DNA of 64,000 bases from Owenia fusiformis (Eukaryota; Annelida; Polychaeta; Sabellida; Oweniidae): positions 25,468,822-25,532,821 of the forward strand of contig CAIIXF020000008.1 of assembly GCA_903813345.2 (NCBI GenBank), given 5' to 3'. The notes below the pieces were generated by a model. That model worked only from the letters and a program-made list of their open reading frames with translations, had not been told where the DNA came from and did not search any database. Shown piece after piece: positions 12,389 to 23,900 of the stretch; the first letter of the stretch is position 1; each line of letters starts with the position of its first letter. The position numbers were made by a program, and so were the translations under genes.

Positions 12389-12695
12389 CTATCACATTGA
12401 GATAAATTAAATAATATTAAAGCCCTATGACATCATGCTACAGCGTACAATCACCATAACAATGATTCAAAAGCTTTATCCCAGAATAACTACATGTACT
12501 TTTCTACACTAGTTTGGACATTTATGATATAGTGAAAATGGTCTGCAGAATGTCCATACAGGTTGCTATGGCAACAACAAATAGAGTATTGTTGTGTTTA
12601 GTGATAAGTGTGATATATCAAAACGAAGCCTTCATCTCAATCTTTAATTTGTGTGAATTTCATATTGTTACCTTGTCAAATAATCATAATTATCA

Positions 12696-13858
12696 TTATC
12701 CCGTCGAACGAAGTTCGGAGGGATATAGGGAACGCCTCCATCTGTCCGTCCGTACGTCTGTCTGTCCGTCTGTCCATCCGTCCATCCGGGCAATAACTCA
12801 AATACCGTTGGCACATTTTTGTTCATATTTTGTACACATATACCCCATGGGGGAAGAAGTTCTGCTCGAAAGCCGATTTTCAAAATGGCCACTCATTTCA
12901 AAATGGCGGCCATTTTAGTGCCGATTTTACAGTAATTTAGGTGCAATATGTATAACTGTAATAGCAATATGTTTTAAATGTAAAAAAATTATAAAGGACA
13001 TTAATAATGCTACAAATGTAGATATTAAAGAAGCACATGGCAGCCATCTTGAAAAATGGCGGGCTTTACTCGTCATTTTACGATTTTTGCTGTAACTCAA
13101 AAAATAGTGGAGCGAATTTGTTCATATTTGGTATGTGAATACTATAAGCATTGCACACTGTCTAAAGACACTTTTGGTAGAAGGCGGCCATTTTGAAAAA
13201 TGGCCGCCATTTTAACGTATTTTACTATAACTTGAAAAGTACATGTAGTGGAGCGATTTTGTTCATATTTGGTATGTGAATACTATAAGCATGGCACACT
13301 GTCCTATGACACTTTGGGTAGAAGGCGGCCATTTTGAAAAATGGCCGTCATTTTACCGTATTTTACTATAACTCGAAAAGTAGTGGAGCGATTTTGTTCA
13401 TATTTGGTATGTGAATACTATAAGCATGGCACACTGTCTATTTCTAATGACACTTTTGGTAGAAGGTGGCCATTTTGAAAAATGGCCGCCATTTTAACGT
13501 ATTTTACTATAACTTGAAAAGTAGTGGAGCGATTTTGTTCATATTTGATATGTGAATACTTTAAGCATGGCACATTGTCTAATAAAACTTTGGGGAGTAG
13601 TCGGCCATTTTGAAAAATGGCCACCATTTTTATGTGTGTTATTTTACAAGTACGTGTGTGATTTTTCAAAAATTTTAGAGGTGGCTACTTAAAAGCATAT
13701 AATATTTCTTCTGATGACAACTTGGCTAGTGAGCAACCATTTTGAAAATGGTGGCCTTTCTGGTGTGTTGTTTTATGATATTTGCTATTCGTTTGTAAAA
13801 ATGCCAGCCATTTCTGTTCGATGGGATTCGCTACGCTTTGGCGTTGCCGTTGTTCTGG
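12696..13858 (+). mobile_element. Helitron-like non-autonomous element, copy 1 (full length)
   Basis: The 1,163-bp element begins TTATCCCGTCGAACGAAGTT and ends GTTGCCGTTGTTCTGG. A short hairpin (ACGC-TTTG-GCGT) lies about 12 bp before the CTGG terminus, which fits the Helitron 3' signature (hairpin then CTRR). It has host A on the left and T on the right. Inside are a (CCGT)-type microsatellite (about 12738-12790) and tandem core repeats (13090-13625) rich in AAAATGGCGGCCATTTT hairpins. No coding capacity. It splits the right terminal repeat of the mariner at 11337, and the empty site is perfectly readable. Confidence 0.75.
13090..13625. repeat. Tandem core repeat, unit about 125 bp, four copies
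   Basis: Inside Helitron-like copy 1. Each unit holds GAGCGATTTTGTTCATATTT, TGTGAATACTATAAGCATGG, CACACTGTCT and a GGCGGCCATTTTGAAAAATG hairpin. Copies differ by a few substitutions and short indels. Core tandem repeats of this kind are a feature of Helitron-like elements described from bivalves (recalled, not checked). Confidence 0.85.
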
Positions 13859-14152
13859 TTACTTCTGGGACATGGGACACAAAATTTTCCCATATTGTAA
13901 TAAAATGTAAACTCCTATTGTAAATGTGCATGACCACACCTTAGAGTGGGTGTACCATATTGATAAACCAATATGCTATGCCATGACATCTGAAGAGTAA
14001 ATAAAAGATACATGTTTCCTGGATTTTTGTCCTATTTTTATATATAATCTATATACCATGTAGTATATACCATACCATGTACCTGATTATAATATTTTTT
14101 CTGTTGTGATATTTCAGACTCTGCTTGGGCTGTTCTATGACCTGATACTTAG

Positions 14153-17100
14153 ATGTTTAGGCCCAGGATTATTTTATTCACCACTCTGGTTGTCAGGAAA
14201 ATTTCTTCGCCTGCCTCTTATGGATATTTATCATATTGGAACTGTTGCGTTAAATTAATGAACAAGATGCCACGTCGATCTAGAAACCACAGCAGTTCTA
14301 CGAATAAATCAGTGGAGGATTTATATGGGTCTAGGGACTCCAAGAAACGCATTAGAATTCACTCTGAAAACGGATATGCTGATGTTGGTCATCACAATCA
14401 TATAAAAAATGATAATACTGAGAGTGAGAGATCAGGAATAGGTGATCATTTTGTTATTGATAGAAAGGGAGATTCAAGTCTTCTCCAACATAATGTAGAC
14501 ATTAGGTCATCTGCTAGTGCTATTTCAAAGAATGGGCCACAAACTGAAACAAAAGATGCACAATTTACTCAGGAACTCTCTCAAAAAGCATCAAAAGATC
14601 GTAGAATCAAGTCAGGAATGTTTGATCCAAGATCTTGTAGAGTTGAAAGTCAGCGAAAAGCCAGATCACCAACCAAAGAGAGAAGTTCAAGTAGAACCTT
14701 CTCGACAGATTCAAAATCTGCTGGATCAAATGAAGTCACTTATAAACTGAAATCAGTGATGGTGAAAAAAAGTCCAAATACTAATAATGAGATGAGGAAA
14801 CAAACTTTCAGGGATGCTTTAAAAGATGAAGCCAGTGAACTTGAAAGTGCAGCTCATTCATATAGAAGTGCAGCTCATGGTTCTAATGTACAGTCATGCT
14901 CATCTGAAAGTGCAGCTCATTCATATAGAAGTGCAACTCATGGTTCTAATGTACAGTCACGCTCATCTGAAAGTGTAGCTCATTCATATAGAAGTGCAGC
15001 TCATGGTTCTAATGTACAGTCACGCTCATCTGAAAGTCCAGCTCAGTCATATGAAAAGTCAACTCGTAGTTTCAATGTACAGTCAAGGTCATCTGAATAC
15101 AGGGTTAGTCCAACTCATAGATATAACACACAAGCTTCTTCATCTGAATACAAAGCTACAAATCAATGTTCAAGCAGTACAAGGACATATCATACAGGTA
15201 CAACATATTCTCAAGTCATCCAATAATTCATTTATATTATGTATCAAGTAATTTCTTAATACAGTTATAAATAATATATAATTATAGATTAATATAATAT
15301 AATAAATGTTGTAATTAATTTGACAATTCATTCATAATTTCATCGCTGGAAAATGTCTGATAATAAATTAATAATTTTTTGATCAAAAGTTGAAGGCAAG
15401 TATTTTTTTACAGTTCATGTACAGTAATGCAGTAATGTCTTAAGCTATATTAAATGTTGTGTATTTAAGGTGTATCAGAACCAGATAAAAGCCTTCCACA
15501 CAGAAGAGACGCAGTGACACCTATTGGGAAACAACTCTACAGACAGGGTATTAAGTTCAACAACACCTCTGGTGGTCGCTCCAATCCAAACATGTTCACC
15601 TTCAAAGTGATGTCATACAATGTTCTTGCCCAGAACCTATTGGAAGATAACTCTGATTTATATCAGCATTGCAAGCCTGAGTACCTCGAATGGGAATTTA
15701 GGAAGGAAAATATTCTATCACAAATTACCAGCAAGTCTCCAGATGTAAGTTCAGTCATACTGGAAATAAACTAGAAATGTAAAAAATGATTACTTTGCTT
15801 CTATTTAATTTAGTGATACTTAGTTTGAAGGATTTGCTGTTTTGAACATTTGTCAAATACTAATTTGGTGGACTTGCAATATTGAAATGTATATACCATA
15901 CTTATGATTGAAATATTAAATTTGGATATTTTTGGACAGTTTGGGGGATCTGGCAAATTAAAACGGGCACCAAATTAAGTAGAAGTACAGTATCCAGAGA
16001 TTGAAATAGTTCAGGATCAATCTAAGGAAATACTTGAAACATGTAAAAGTAAAGATCACAAGTTTAAGTTCACAAGGTGGCTTAAAGATTTAGGCCAGAT
16101 CCTTTTGTAGTCACATCAGTAGTTCAATAAAAAATAAAAAGTTATTGAACTACTGATAGCACCACAGAAGGATCTGACCCGCATCTGTGTTGTGGCAGTG
16201 GCTCCCTCTTGGGAGTCATTGTTGTAAAGAATGGGCTTTATGGGACCATAGATTTGCTTTGATTTAAGGTTCAGGTACATAAAGTTTATCATGTTACAGG
16301 TGGTCTGTCTTCAAGAGGTGAATGAAAAGCATTGTGAGACATTCTTTAAGAAGAAACTGAAAGCTAAAGGTATGTTGATTAAATGAGTTTTAATAATATT
16401 TGACCGGGTTTGTTTAATCTGACACCCCCACCTAGGTGGATTTCTACCTACCTACCACACTAAATGGGTCTGCTTTTTTCAATTTCCTCTTTAAAATATC
16501 CTGAATTAACAATGGTTTATCAAATAGTGGGTTTCACGTTGGTCTCATACATTTTCACATGATAGATAAGCCAAGAACAAAGTCAACTAGATAACGGCAA
16601 CTCCGCGGAGTAGCAAATCCCAACGAACAAAATATCAATTACCGAATTCCAATCAATTATACTCATTACTTTGGTTAAAATTGAAAAAATTAGATTTTAG
16701 AATTGCGAATTCCTGCAAAGCAGCCATTTTGAATTTTCTGAGGTACAAATCTGAAAAATAATACCATAATTGTGATCTACTCCAAAAATCCTTCAATTTG
16801 AGTATAATATAGCCATACTTTGAAGGGATCGAAAAATTATTGCGAAATCGTACATTAGACGGCCATTTTGAATTTTACGAGGCTCGAATCAGAAAAAAGA
16901 TACAAGTATAATAAAGCTATACTTTAGAAAGATCTAAAAATTAGCGAAAATTTCTGTTTTCCTGACCCCCCATACACGGCCCCTGGGGGTCAGGATGAAA
17001 AACACGGAATATATGTGAAATAGATAAATGTTGTGAGTTGCTACCAAAATTTCAAACAATAATATTAATTACTTTGGTTTAGAATGAAAAATTTATGATT

Positions 17101-19511
17101 TTTGCGAAAAAGTCCCATCATTTTTAAAGCGGCGGCCATCTTGAAAAAATTTTTTTGTGTAAAACTATTCACCAATATACATCTTTCCACTAAATATGAA
17201 GAAAATCCGTCTACTAGTATTTGAGTTATCTTCCGGATGGACAGACGGATGGACGGATGGACGAACGGATGGACGGACTGACTGACTGACGGATGGAGGG
17301 AGGGCTTCACTATATCCCTACCGAACTTCGTTCGTTGGGATAATAAGTTCAAATTGTAATGTCATTTTTTGTAAGGGAAATCACTAGATTAGGTTCAACT
17401 GATCATATATGTTGATCAATAGTCTGCTAATAAGCGAGTTATGAAAACGGATCCCTAATAAAACCTGCAAAAATCACCCTGGTAACGTCCTGAAAAGCTG
17501 ATTTGGTGCCAATTTAAAAAATCATCATAGCAATAGTGGAGAACACGGAACTCTCGATTTTGTCTTGTAAATTATTATTCTGATTTGGCACCAATTTCAA
17601 ATGTCATCTTAAAATATAAGAGACTGTTGCGAAACGGGATGCTAATTATCCTGGCAACAGGAGGCAAATTATCCTGGCAACAACCTGTATAGCTGATTTG
17701 GCACCTGATTTTCAAAAAAAATCATTCCGTCCGTTAGGGTGATAACTAAATACCATTGGCCCATTTTTGTTCGTATTTTGTACACATATGTTTTATGGGA
17801 TAGAATTTCTACTCGAAAGCCAATTTTCAAAATGTCCACTTGCTTAAAAATTGTGGCCATTTACCAATTTTACAGAAATTTGAAATGTAGATGTTTAAGA
17901 AACACATGGCAGCCATCTTTAGAAGGAGTGGAGCGATTGTGTTCATATTTGAAAATGGCCATCATTTTTATTCTACGTTTTTTAGTATAACTCAAAAAGT
18001 AATACAGTTGGCATGTGAGCTACCATTTTGAAAATGGTGGCCATTTTTATGTGTGTTATTTTTACGATTTTTACTAAAATAACTGAAAAGGTAGTAGAAG
18101 AATTTTGTAAAAATGGCACCAACGGCTGTTTGATGGGATTTGCAATGCTTTGGCCTTGCTGTTATCTAGTTTCACAATTTCCTGGTTTGCAAACAGCAGT
18201 ACATTCAAGGTTGACTATTTACATAAATCACCTGATCATAAAGTTATGCAGTGGCGCCATTACATTCCACAATTTTCATTTTACTGTTAAGTAGCCTACA
18301 TTTTTATTTCGCTACATGATGAATTTGGGAATACATATAGTCACGAATTTACGCTAATATAATAATTGTGTATTATTCCAGGGTATGATGGCCATTTCAA
18401 AAAGAGGACAGGTGACAAGAAAGATGGGTGTGCCATATTTTACAATCCTTCAAGATTTGAACATGTTGAAAGCATCCCTGTAGATTACCTTCATGATGGT
18501 GCATATAATCTTGACAGGGACAACATAGCACTTATAACTCTATTGAGACCAATAAAACAATATTTGGGACCCCATAAACCCCCTATATATTACAATGAAG
18601 ACATCTTGGTTTGCGTGGCGAATACTCATCTGTTGTTTAACCCAAGACGTGGAGATGTGAAGCTCGCCCAAATGATGGTGCTGCTAGCTCAGTTGGATAA
18701 AATTGCTTACAGAGGTCGGAGAAATCACAATGAGGATATCTATCATCCAGTTATCATGTGTGGAGATTTTAATACAGAACCTTTCACCCCTCTGTATAAG
18801 TTTATACTGAAGGGGTCTATACAGTATGAAGGGATGAATGGTGGACTAGTTTGCCATAAGAATCGGGCTGGACAAACTATACCACAAACACTTATACCTG
18901 AAGAAGTTGGCATTTCGGATCAGTGTCTCTATAAAGAAGTCCATGCTAAAAGGGCAACTGATGTGATATATGAAACCATGAAGAAGGAACAAGCACTCAT
19001 GACTGCTGGATCACACACACATGTAGCACATCAGGGTGGTAGAAACAGTCCTTTTCAGAACCCCACTCATATACCCTCTTTAATGGTCCAGAACCCAGCT
19101 ATAATCACCTCATCAACATGCCAGCCACCTATACATGTAGAACCAACCCCTCAAACATTTGCCTCAGGGGTTCTTTCACATTGTTTCAACTTTGGTACAG
19201 TGTACCGTCATTTCAGGCAACTTAAGCCAGGCAGACGTGGGGAACCTGAAGTAACGACACACCACCAAAGGGCGTGTGAGACAGTTGATTATATTTTCTA
19301 CTCAGTGAAACAGAGTAATATGGACCCTAGACGTCCCAGTAGGTACGATGAAAGGATGTATGATGATGTCATAGAGGATAGACTTGAACTGTTGTCTTAC
19401 TTAGAAATGTACACTAAGGGTGCCTATGAATATGCAGGAGGCATACCAAATAGGTATGCTTCCTCCGATCATGTACCTCTACATTCAGTGTTTAGGTTGA
19501 AGATAGATTAG
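14153..19511 (+). CDS. ANGEL: ANGEL homologue, CCR4-family endonuclease/exonuclease/phosphatase
   Basis: Four coding exons: 14153-15197, 15470-15744, 16300-16369 and 18382-19511 (TAG). All junction phases agree and the product is up to 839 residues. The EEP fold begins near residue 392 with FKVMSYNVLAQNLLEDNSDL and continues with VVCLQEVNEKH (catalytic Glu about 446), RTGDKKDGCAIF, ANTHLLFNPRRGDVKLAQ, CGDFNTEPFTPLYKF, ETVDYIFYS and the C-terminal SSDHVPLHSVF, all as in vertebrate ANGEL1/2. These act on RNA; human ANGEL2 is reported to be a 2',3'-cyclic phosphatase. The roughly 350-residue N-terminus is low-complexity, Ser- and charge-rich, with tandem repeats. The start could be 14153, 14258 or 14267; a 3' splice site at 14117 suggests a 5' UTR intron. 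Intron 3 (16370-18381) holds two Helitron-like copies. It converges on vasohibin. Confidence 0.95.
14840..15110 (+). repeat. 66-bp coding tandem repeat in ANGEL exon 1
   Basis: About four in-frame units of 22 residues, consensus SESAAHSYRSAAHGSNVQSR (plus two residues), degrading toward the 3' side (SEYRVSPTHRYNTQASSSEY). The unit preserves frame, is rich in Ser, His and Ala, and lies in the disordered N-terminal region well before the nuclease domain. Confidence 0.9.
16098..16175. repeat. Small hairpin repeat in ANGEL intron 2
   Basis: GATCCTTTTGTAGTCACATC and AGTAGTTCAATAA are mirrored by TTATTGAACTACT and GCACCACAGAAGGATC across a short A-rich loop. Probably a tiny foldback element remnant. 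Confidence 0.6.
16587..17343 (-). mobile_element. Helitron-like non-autonomous element, copy 2
   Basis: On the minus strand it begins TTATCCCAACGAACGAAGTT (forward end 17343) and ends TTGCCGTTATCTAG (forward 16587). It has host A before and T after. The 3' hairpin ACTCCGCGGAGT is a perfect 12-bp palindrome, different in sequence from copy 1 but conserved in structure. A (CCGT)-type microsatellite lies at about 17230-17300. It is in ANGEL intron 3. Confidence 0.75.
17726..18169 (+). mobile_element. Helitron-like element, copy 3 (5'-truncated)
   Basis: Begins within the family near the microsatellite (ATTCCGTCCGTTAGGGTGAT) and ends TTGCTGTTATCTAG at 18169, followed by T. Shares the GTACACATATGTTTTATGGG and CCATTTTGAAAATGGTGGCC segments with copy 1. 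Lies in ANGEL intron 3, opposite in orientation to copy 2. Confidence 0.7.
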
Positions 19512-20947
19512 TTAAACACGCTGTCACCTCTGATAAATCAGAATGTGACTAAATGGTTGTTGTTTAGTTGAACATGAACAATTACTGATCTGTGTAGATT
19601 TACTGGGAACCATTATATGCATTAGTGTACATGTGCAATTGATGATCTCAAAAGATTCACTGGGTACTTTTCTACACCACTTTATCAACCACTTTTTGTC
19701 AACAATGAAGCTTAAGATTATATAGTTGACAATTAAATTTAGAAATCAGATCTTTAATATTTTTGAGACTTTGAAATTTGGGGGTCTGAAACAGAAACTG
19801 TCATTTTAAGAATCCTTAAATCAATTGTTGTTACTATGGATATAATGACAGCAAAGTAAGAGAACAAAGAGAGTGGAATTCTTAACTTTAAAAAGTACTT
19901 ATTATATGACCCCCAGTGCAGTGCACAGCTCTCAACACATTGCATTTTAGTTTGATGCAGAGCATTATACAAATTCTCATGGTTTTTGGGTACGGTATTT
20001 AAAATAATTAGCCTCAGGGAGATATTTATTTTTATCCAGAATACCATTTTTCACCCATTTAATGGGAGGTTTTTGATACAGGGTATATCTGAGGAAAATA
20101 CAATATATCTACCCGAGGGACCTTAGGGACCGAGGGTTGATATTTTTTATATTTACCGAGGGATATTATTTATTAAATTTTGTTATTTAATTGATAATTA
20201 CAATCGAAGCAATGAATATTTATCTCAATTTAAAGTTCTTAACGTTTATTGTTTTTTAAAAAGTCAACGTTTATAACATTTAGGAGTATATGAAATTAAT
20301 ATCAATTTAATAGGGCCATGGTTATACACATACTGTACCTCAAAATAATACAAACAGATAAAGTGTGGCTAACATATTGTCATTTTTATTGATTTGTTAT
20401 TTTGCACAACTCAATTGTAAAATTGATGTATTGTTTTTCAAGATTTTTATTTTTCAGCTGTTTGTGAAAAATACAGCTGTAAATAAATTATTTAAAAAAT
20501 ACAGTGCACAATTGTACTTTTGATTTAATATTTCTAATTCTATGCATTCCATTTCCATACACCGTCTCTTCACTACTATGAGGTTCTAACTACCAATTTT
20601 GGTCAATTTCATTTAAGAGCAGATATTCCCTAATTTCACCGAGCTCTTTTCAAAGATAAAGGTTATAAAGCTGTCCCAACAAAAATAGGAGATTTCAAAG
20701 GCAATAAGGTTTTATGTCCTTCATTTGAAACAGATAATTACTGCTATATGATTCTATCTCTTATTCCATGCTTGAACTTTTTTAACATCCACTGTCTTAA
20801 TTTAAAACTTTTTTTTACATTTAAAGGGTAATGCATATCTGGTAAAACAGGGCTCATGCAGGGCATGTCAAAATTAATCCCCAAATTGATAATATGATCA
20901 GGAATGGTCAAGAAATGGTGATGCATGTATTTTAAGTTTATTTTATT
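19512..20947. other. Convergent spacer between ANGEL and vasohibin
   Basis: 1,436 bp shared by the two 3' ends. Both transcripts should end here. No open frame of interest and no further gene. AT-rich tracts are present. A short symmetric block (CCGAGGGACC, then GGGACCGAGGG) occurs near 20113-20140. Confidence 0.4.
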
Positions 20948-23900
20948 TTACATTCTTATTTGATAGACATGTGAATTTGTAGTCCTTTCTTCACCTGATC
21001 CCTGTATGGGAGTTTCCAAAATGTCATTATTTGATGTGTCTGTATTAACATTTCCTTGAGATTCATTATTAGATTTGGCTGAGTCTGTTTCATCCAAATT
21101 ATTTGTAATTGTATTGTTGGCACCTTTGTCTTTAGAACTTGGTTCATTATCATTAACTTGACTAGAATTCATCAGATGGTTTGACTCCTTGTTTTGTTGT
21201 AGTGTAACATCCTTGTTTTGCTGTAGTGTAACATCCTTGTTTTGTTGTAGTGTAACATCCTTGTTTTGTTGTAGTGTAACATCCTTATTTTGCTGTAGTG
21301 TAACATCCTTGTTTTGCTGTAGTGTAACATCCTTGTTTTGTTGTAGTGTAACATCCTTGTTCTGTTGTAGTGTAATATCCTTGTTTTGTTGAAGTGTAAA
21401 ATCCTTGTTTTGTTTGTTTGGTGAGGATTTCTCACTGGAAGTAGAGATATTGAGTTAGCACAAGGGGTAACACTTTAGAATATTATTACCTATTAAACAA
21501 GAAGTCATTCAATTTCTCTTCCAGGCAAAACCTGATCAAATGCTCAACTTCACAAATATACAAAAACTTCCAGACTTACTTTCTGTAAATACAGGATTAC
21601 TTCTGTAAGTCAATGTAAACTTGAATAAATAACTTTATGAAATCAGGTTTCTGATGTTTAATCATCTTACTTGGCAGACTTGGAATGTTTCTTCTTGTTA
21701 CTTGTATTCTTCTTTATGCCAGCTATAGATGGCTGGGTGCTGACTTTTGTAGGAGATATTGGCACCCCTCCTGCAGGTACCTTACTCTGAAAATATAAGT
21801 TGAATATTAATGGGACACCCCTGATAGAGCATTGAGAGACATTTTTAGCTCATATAGTGTGAGCTATTGAAATCACCCACTCGGTTGGTCGCCCTTATGT
21901 CCAGCCGTCCATTTTTATTGCCGAAAAATCACGTTTTCATCACTTAAACCACCAAAACATTTTAAATCATAAGTTGTGAACTTATTTAAAGGATATCCAT
22001 TTGATTTCTAAAGGATATGGTTTTTATGGCAAGAGGGCAATACTTTTATCAGGGTTGAGTAAATGAACTGAAATAATATTTGCAAGAGAATAGAATCATT
22101 TTCTACAAAAACTTTGAATGAGCTTATGCAGTCATTTAGTTTCAAAATATTTTTAACAAAAAATCCATATGTGTCATTGTCAATGTGCATATATAGTGTT
22201 TGGAGACAGTTAATTTAATTTTATGTATTTCTTTTCTTGTAGTGCATATAGTTTTCAAATTTTGCAACCTTATTTGCAATAATTAAATAGAAAAGATAAA
22301 TGTGAAAAAGGTTAAAAATCACATCATCCATTTCTATAAAGCAATCCTATATGTCTAATATCCATGGCATGCAGCAAAATTCCACATGCAAACCAAGCTT
22401 ATGTATGTGTACTACACTACAGTTGTAAACAACATGTACAGGGAATGAAGAAATTAAGTGGAAGTAAAAGTGGTGGATGGTTTAATCATGTCACCAAAAA
22501 GTGATGACATATTGTTATGGTCTCCGTTTTTTTTGTGATGGTGGTAGGCGATCAGCGGTTGGCATCTGTAACAAATGGTGGTGACATTTTGCATGTTAAT
22601 GCCTTGTTCACACCCAACCTGCCACTAATGCATGTACAGAATTTACATTAATTTAATGCGAATAGAAACGAAGCATTGTAATGCAAAATGTCACCTCCTG
22701 CCATGAGACTATAACAATATGTCACCACTTTTGGTGGTAACATAAAATGTAGTACAAAAAAACACCAAACAATACATACTGCCAATTCACAAAATCTACA
22801 CCTCTGGGATGACATTATGTAATATTAGAAATTCCTTCTGGAGTTGAGGTCCAATTACCATATGTACATCTGTACATGTATTAACATACATTATTTGAAA
22901 AATGGTACTTTCATTATCAGAAATTGTATTCCCGCTGAAAAATAACAGCCATAATGGAAATTCTTTCAAATTGACATTCACATATATTTGGACCAAATCC
23001 GATATCTGTTAAGTTATCTTTTTTCCATGGCCATCTTGAAAATGTCATCAAATTACAGGCACTCTGTCCATATACCAGCTTATAAAAGCAATTCCAATCC
23101 AGAACATTTTAATTTTGGGTAGCCTTGTCTTTTACTAGCTGTATGATGCTATTAACAGAGATGCTATAATGCTATTATATCTAAGTTGGAAGGTGCATAA
23201 GTGGGTCAGTAAGCTAGTTGGAGCACATTCAGACATCAAGGGGACAGATTTGTGCAAGATAAATGTTTTACCCTTGGAGATCTTGAAAAATATATGCTGG
23301 AAATAGTTTTCTGGCGTTCTACCTATTCGTGAGAAATATTTTGGATTAGTACATGAAGATTTTATTTTTTACCTCCTGTTAATATTTGGATAGTAATAAA
23401 TCATTAATGAAAACCAACACTACATCAACTTGTGAGTCTATAAACACGCACTTTACAATACATTACAATATGTACAATGAAAGTGTATTACTTTTTTTAG
23501 AAGATGAAGAAAAAAATTGGTGAAAATCCAAATTGAACAAAATGATAATGCCATTATTCTGATTACAAATACATGACCAATATATGTAATATCACAAAAC
23601 TTACCCTAACTCTCATTTCCCTTGCATGTCTGTCTAGTTCTTTACACATTTCTTCCCTTGACAGTTTTGGTACATTGAGGCTGAGATGCTGGAACAGGAA
23701 CATAAAATGCCATTAATTAAATCTGAAATTCTACAAATGTTTTAACACTGTATTGTTGTTACAGTCGGTATAGAACTTCTGATGCATCTTCAGTTGAAAT
23801 TTCGTTGTATGCTCTGCATTATAATATTTCTATTTGTGTTTGTAAGTGAAATATTGCCCTGTTATACAGTTTGGCATGTGTATACACTTACCCTCCATTC

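Larger units (their letters stand above)
11337..12695 (-). mobile_element. Deleted mariner-family transposon; right end resumes at 13859
   Basis: The left terminal repeat starts CAGGGTGTCCCAGAAGTAAT at 11337, preceded by TA. The right arm (12560-12695) is its complement, reading CTTTAATTTGTGTGAATTTC and on to CATAATTATCA. The arm is cut at 12695 by a Helitron-like insertion and resumes at 13859 (TTACTTCTGGGACA). The interior holds a truncated transposase on the minus strand (11600-11958) and a nested MITE (12085-12388). The catalytic DDE/D region is absent. Confidence 0.85.

Noticed and set aside
21172-21435. Open frames over the 24-bp coding repeat in other frames and on the plus strand
   Set aside because: A 24-bp repeat keeps other frames open; only the NKDVTLQQ frame matches the splice phase and the conserved YQIRM end.
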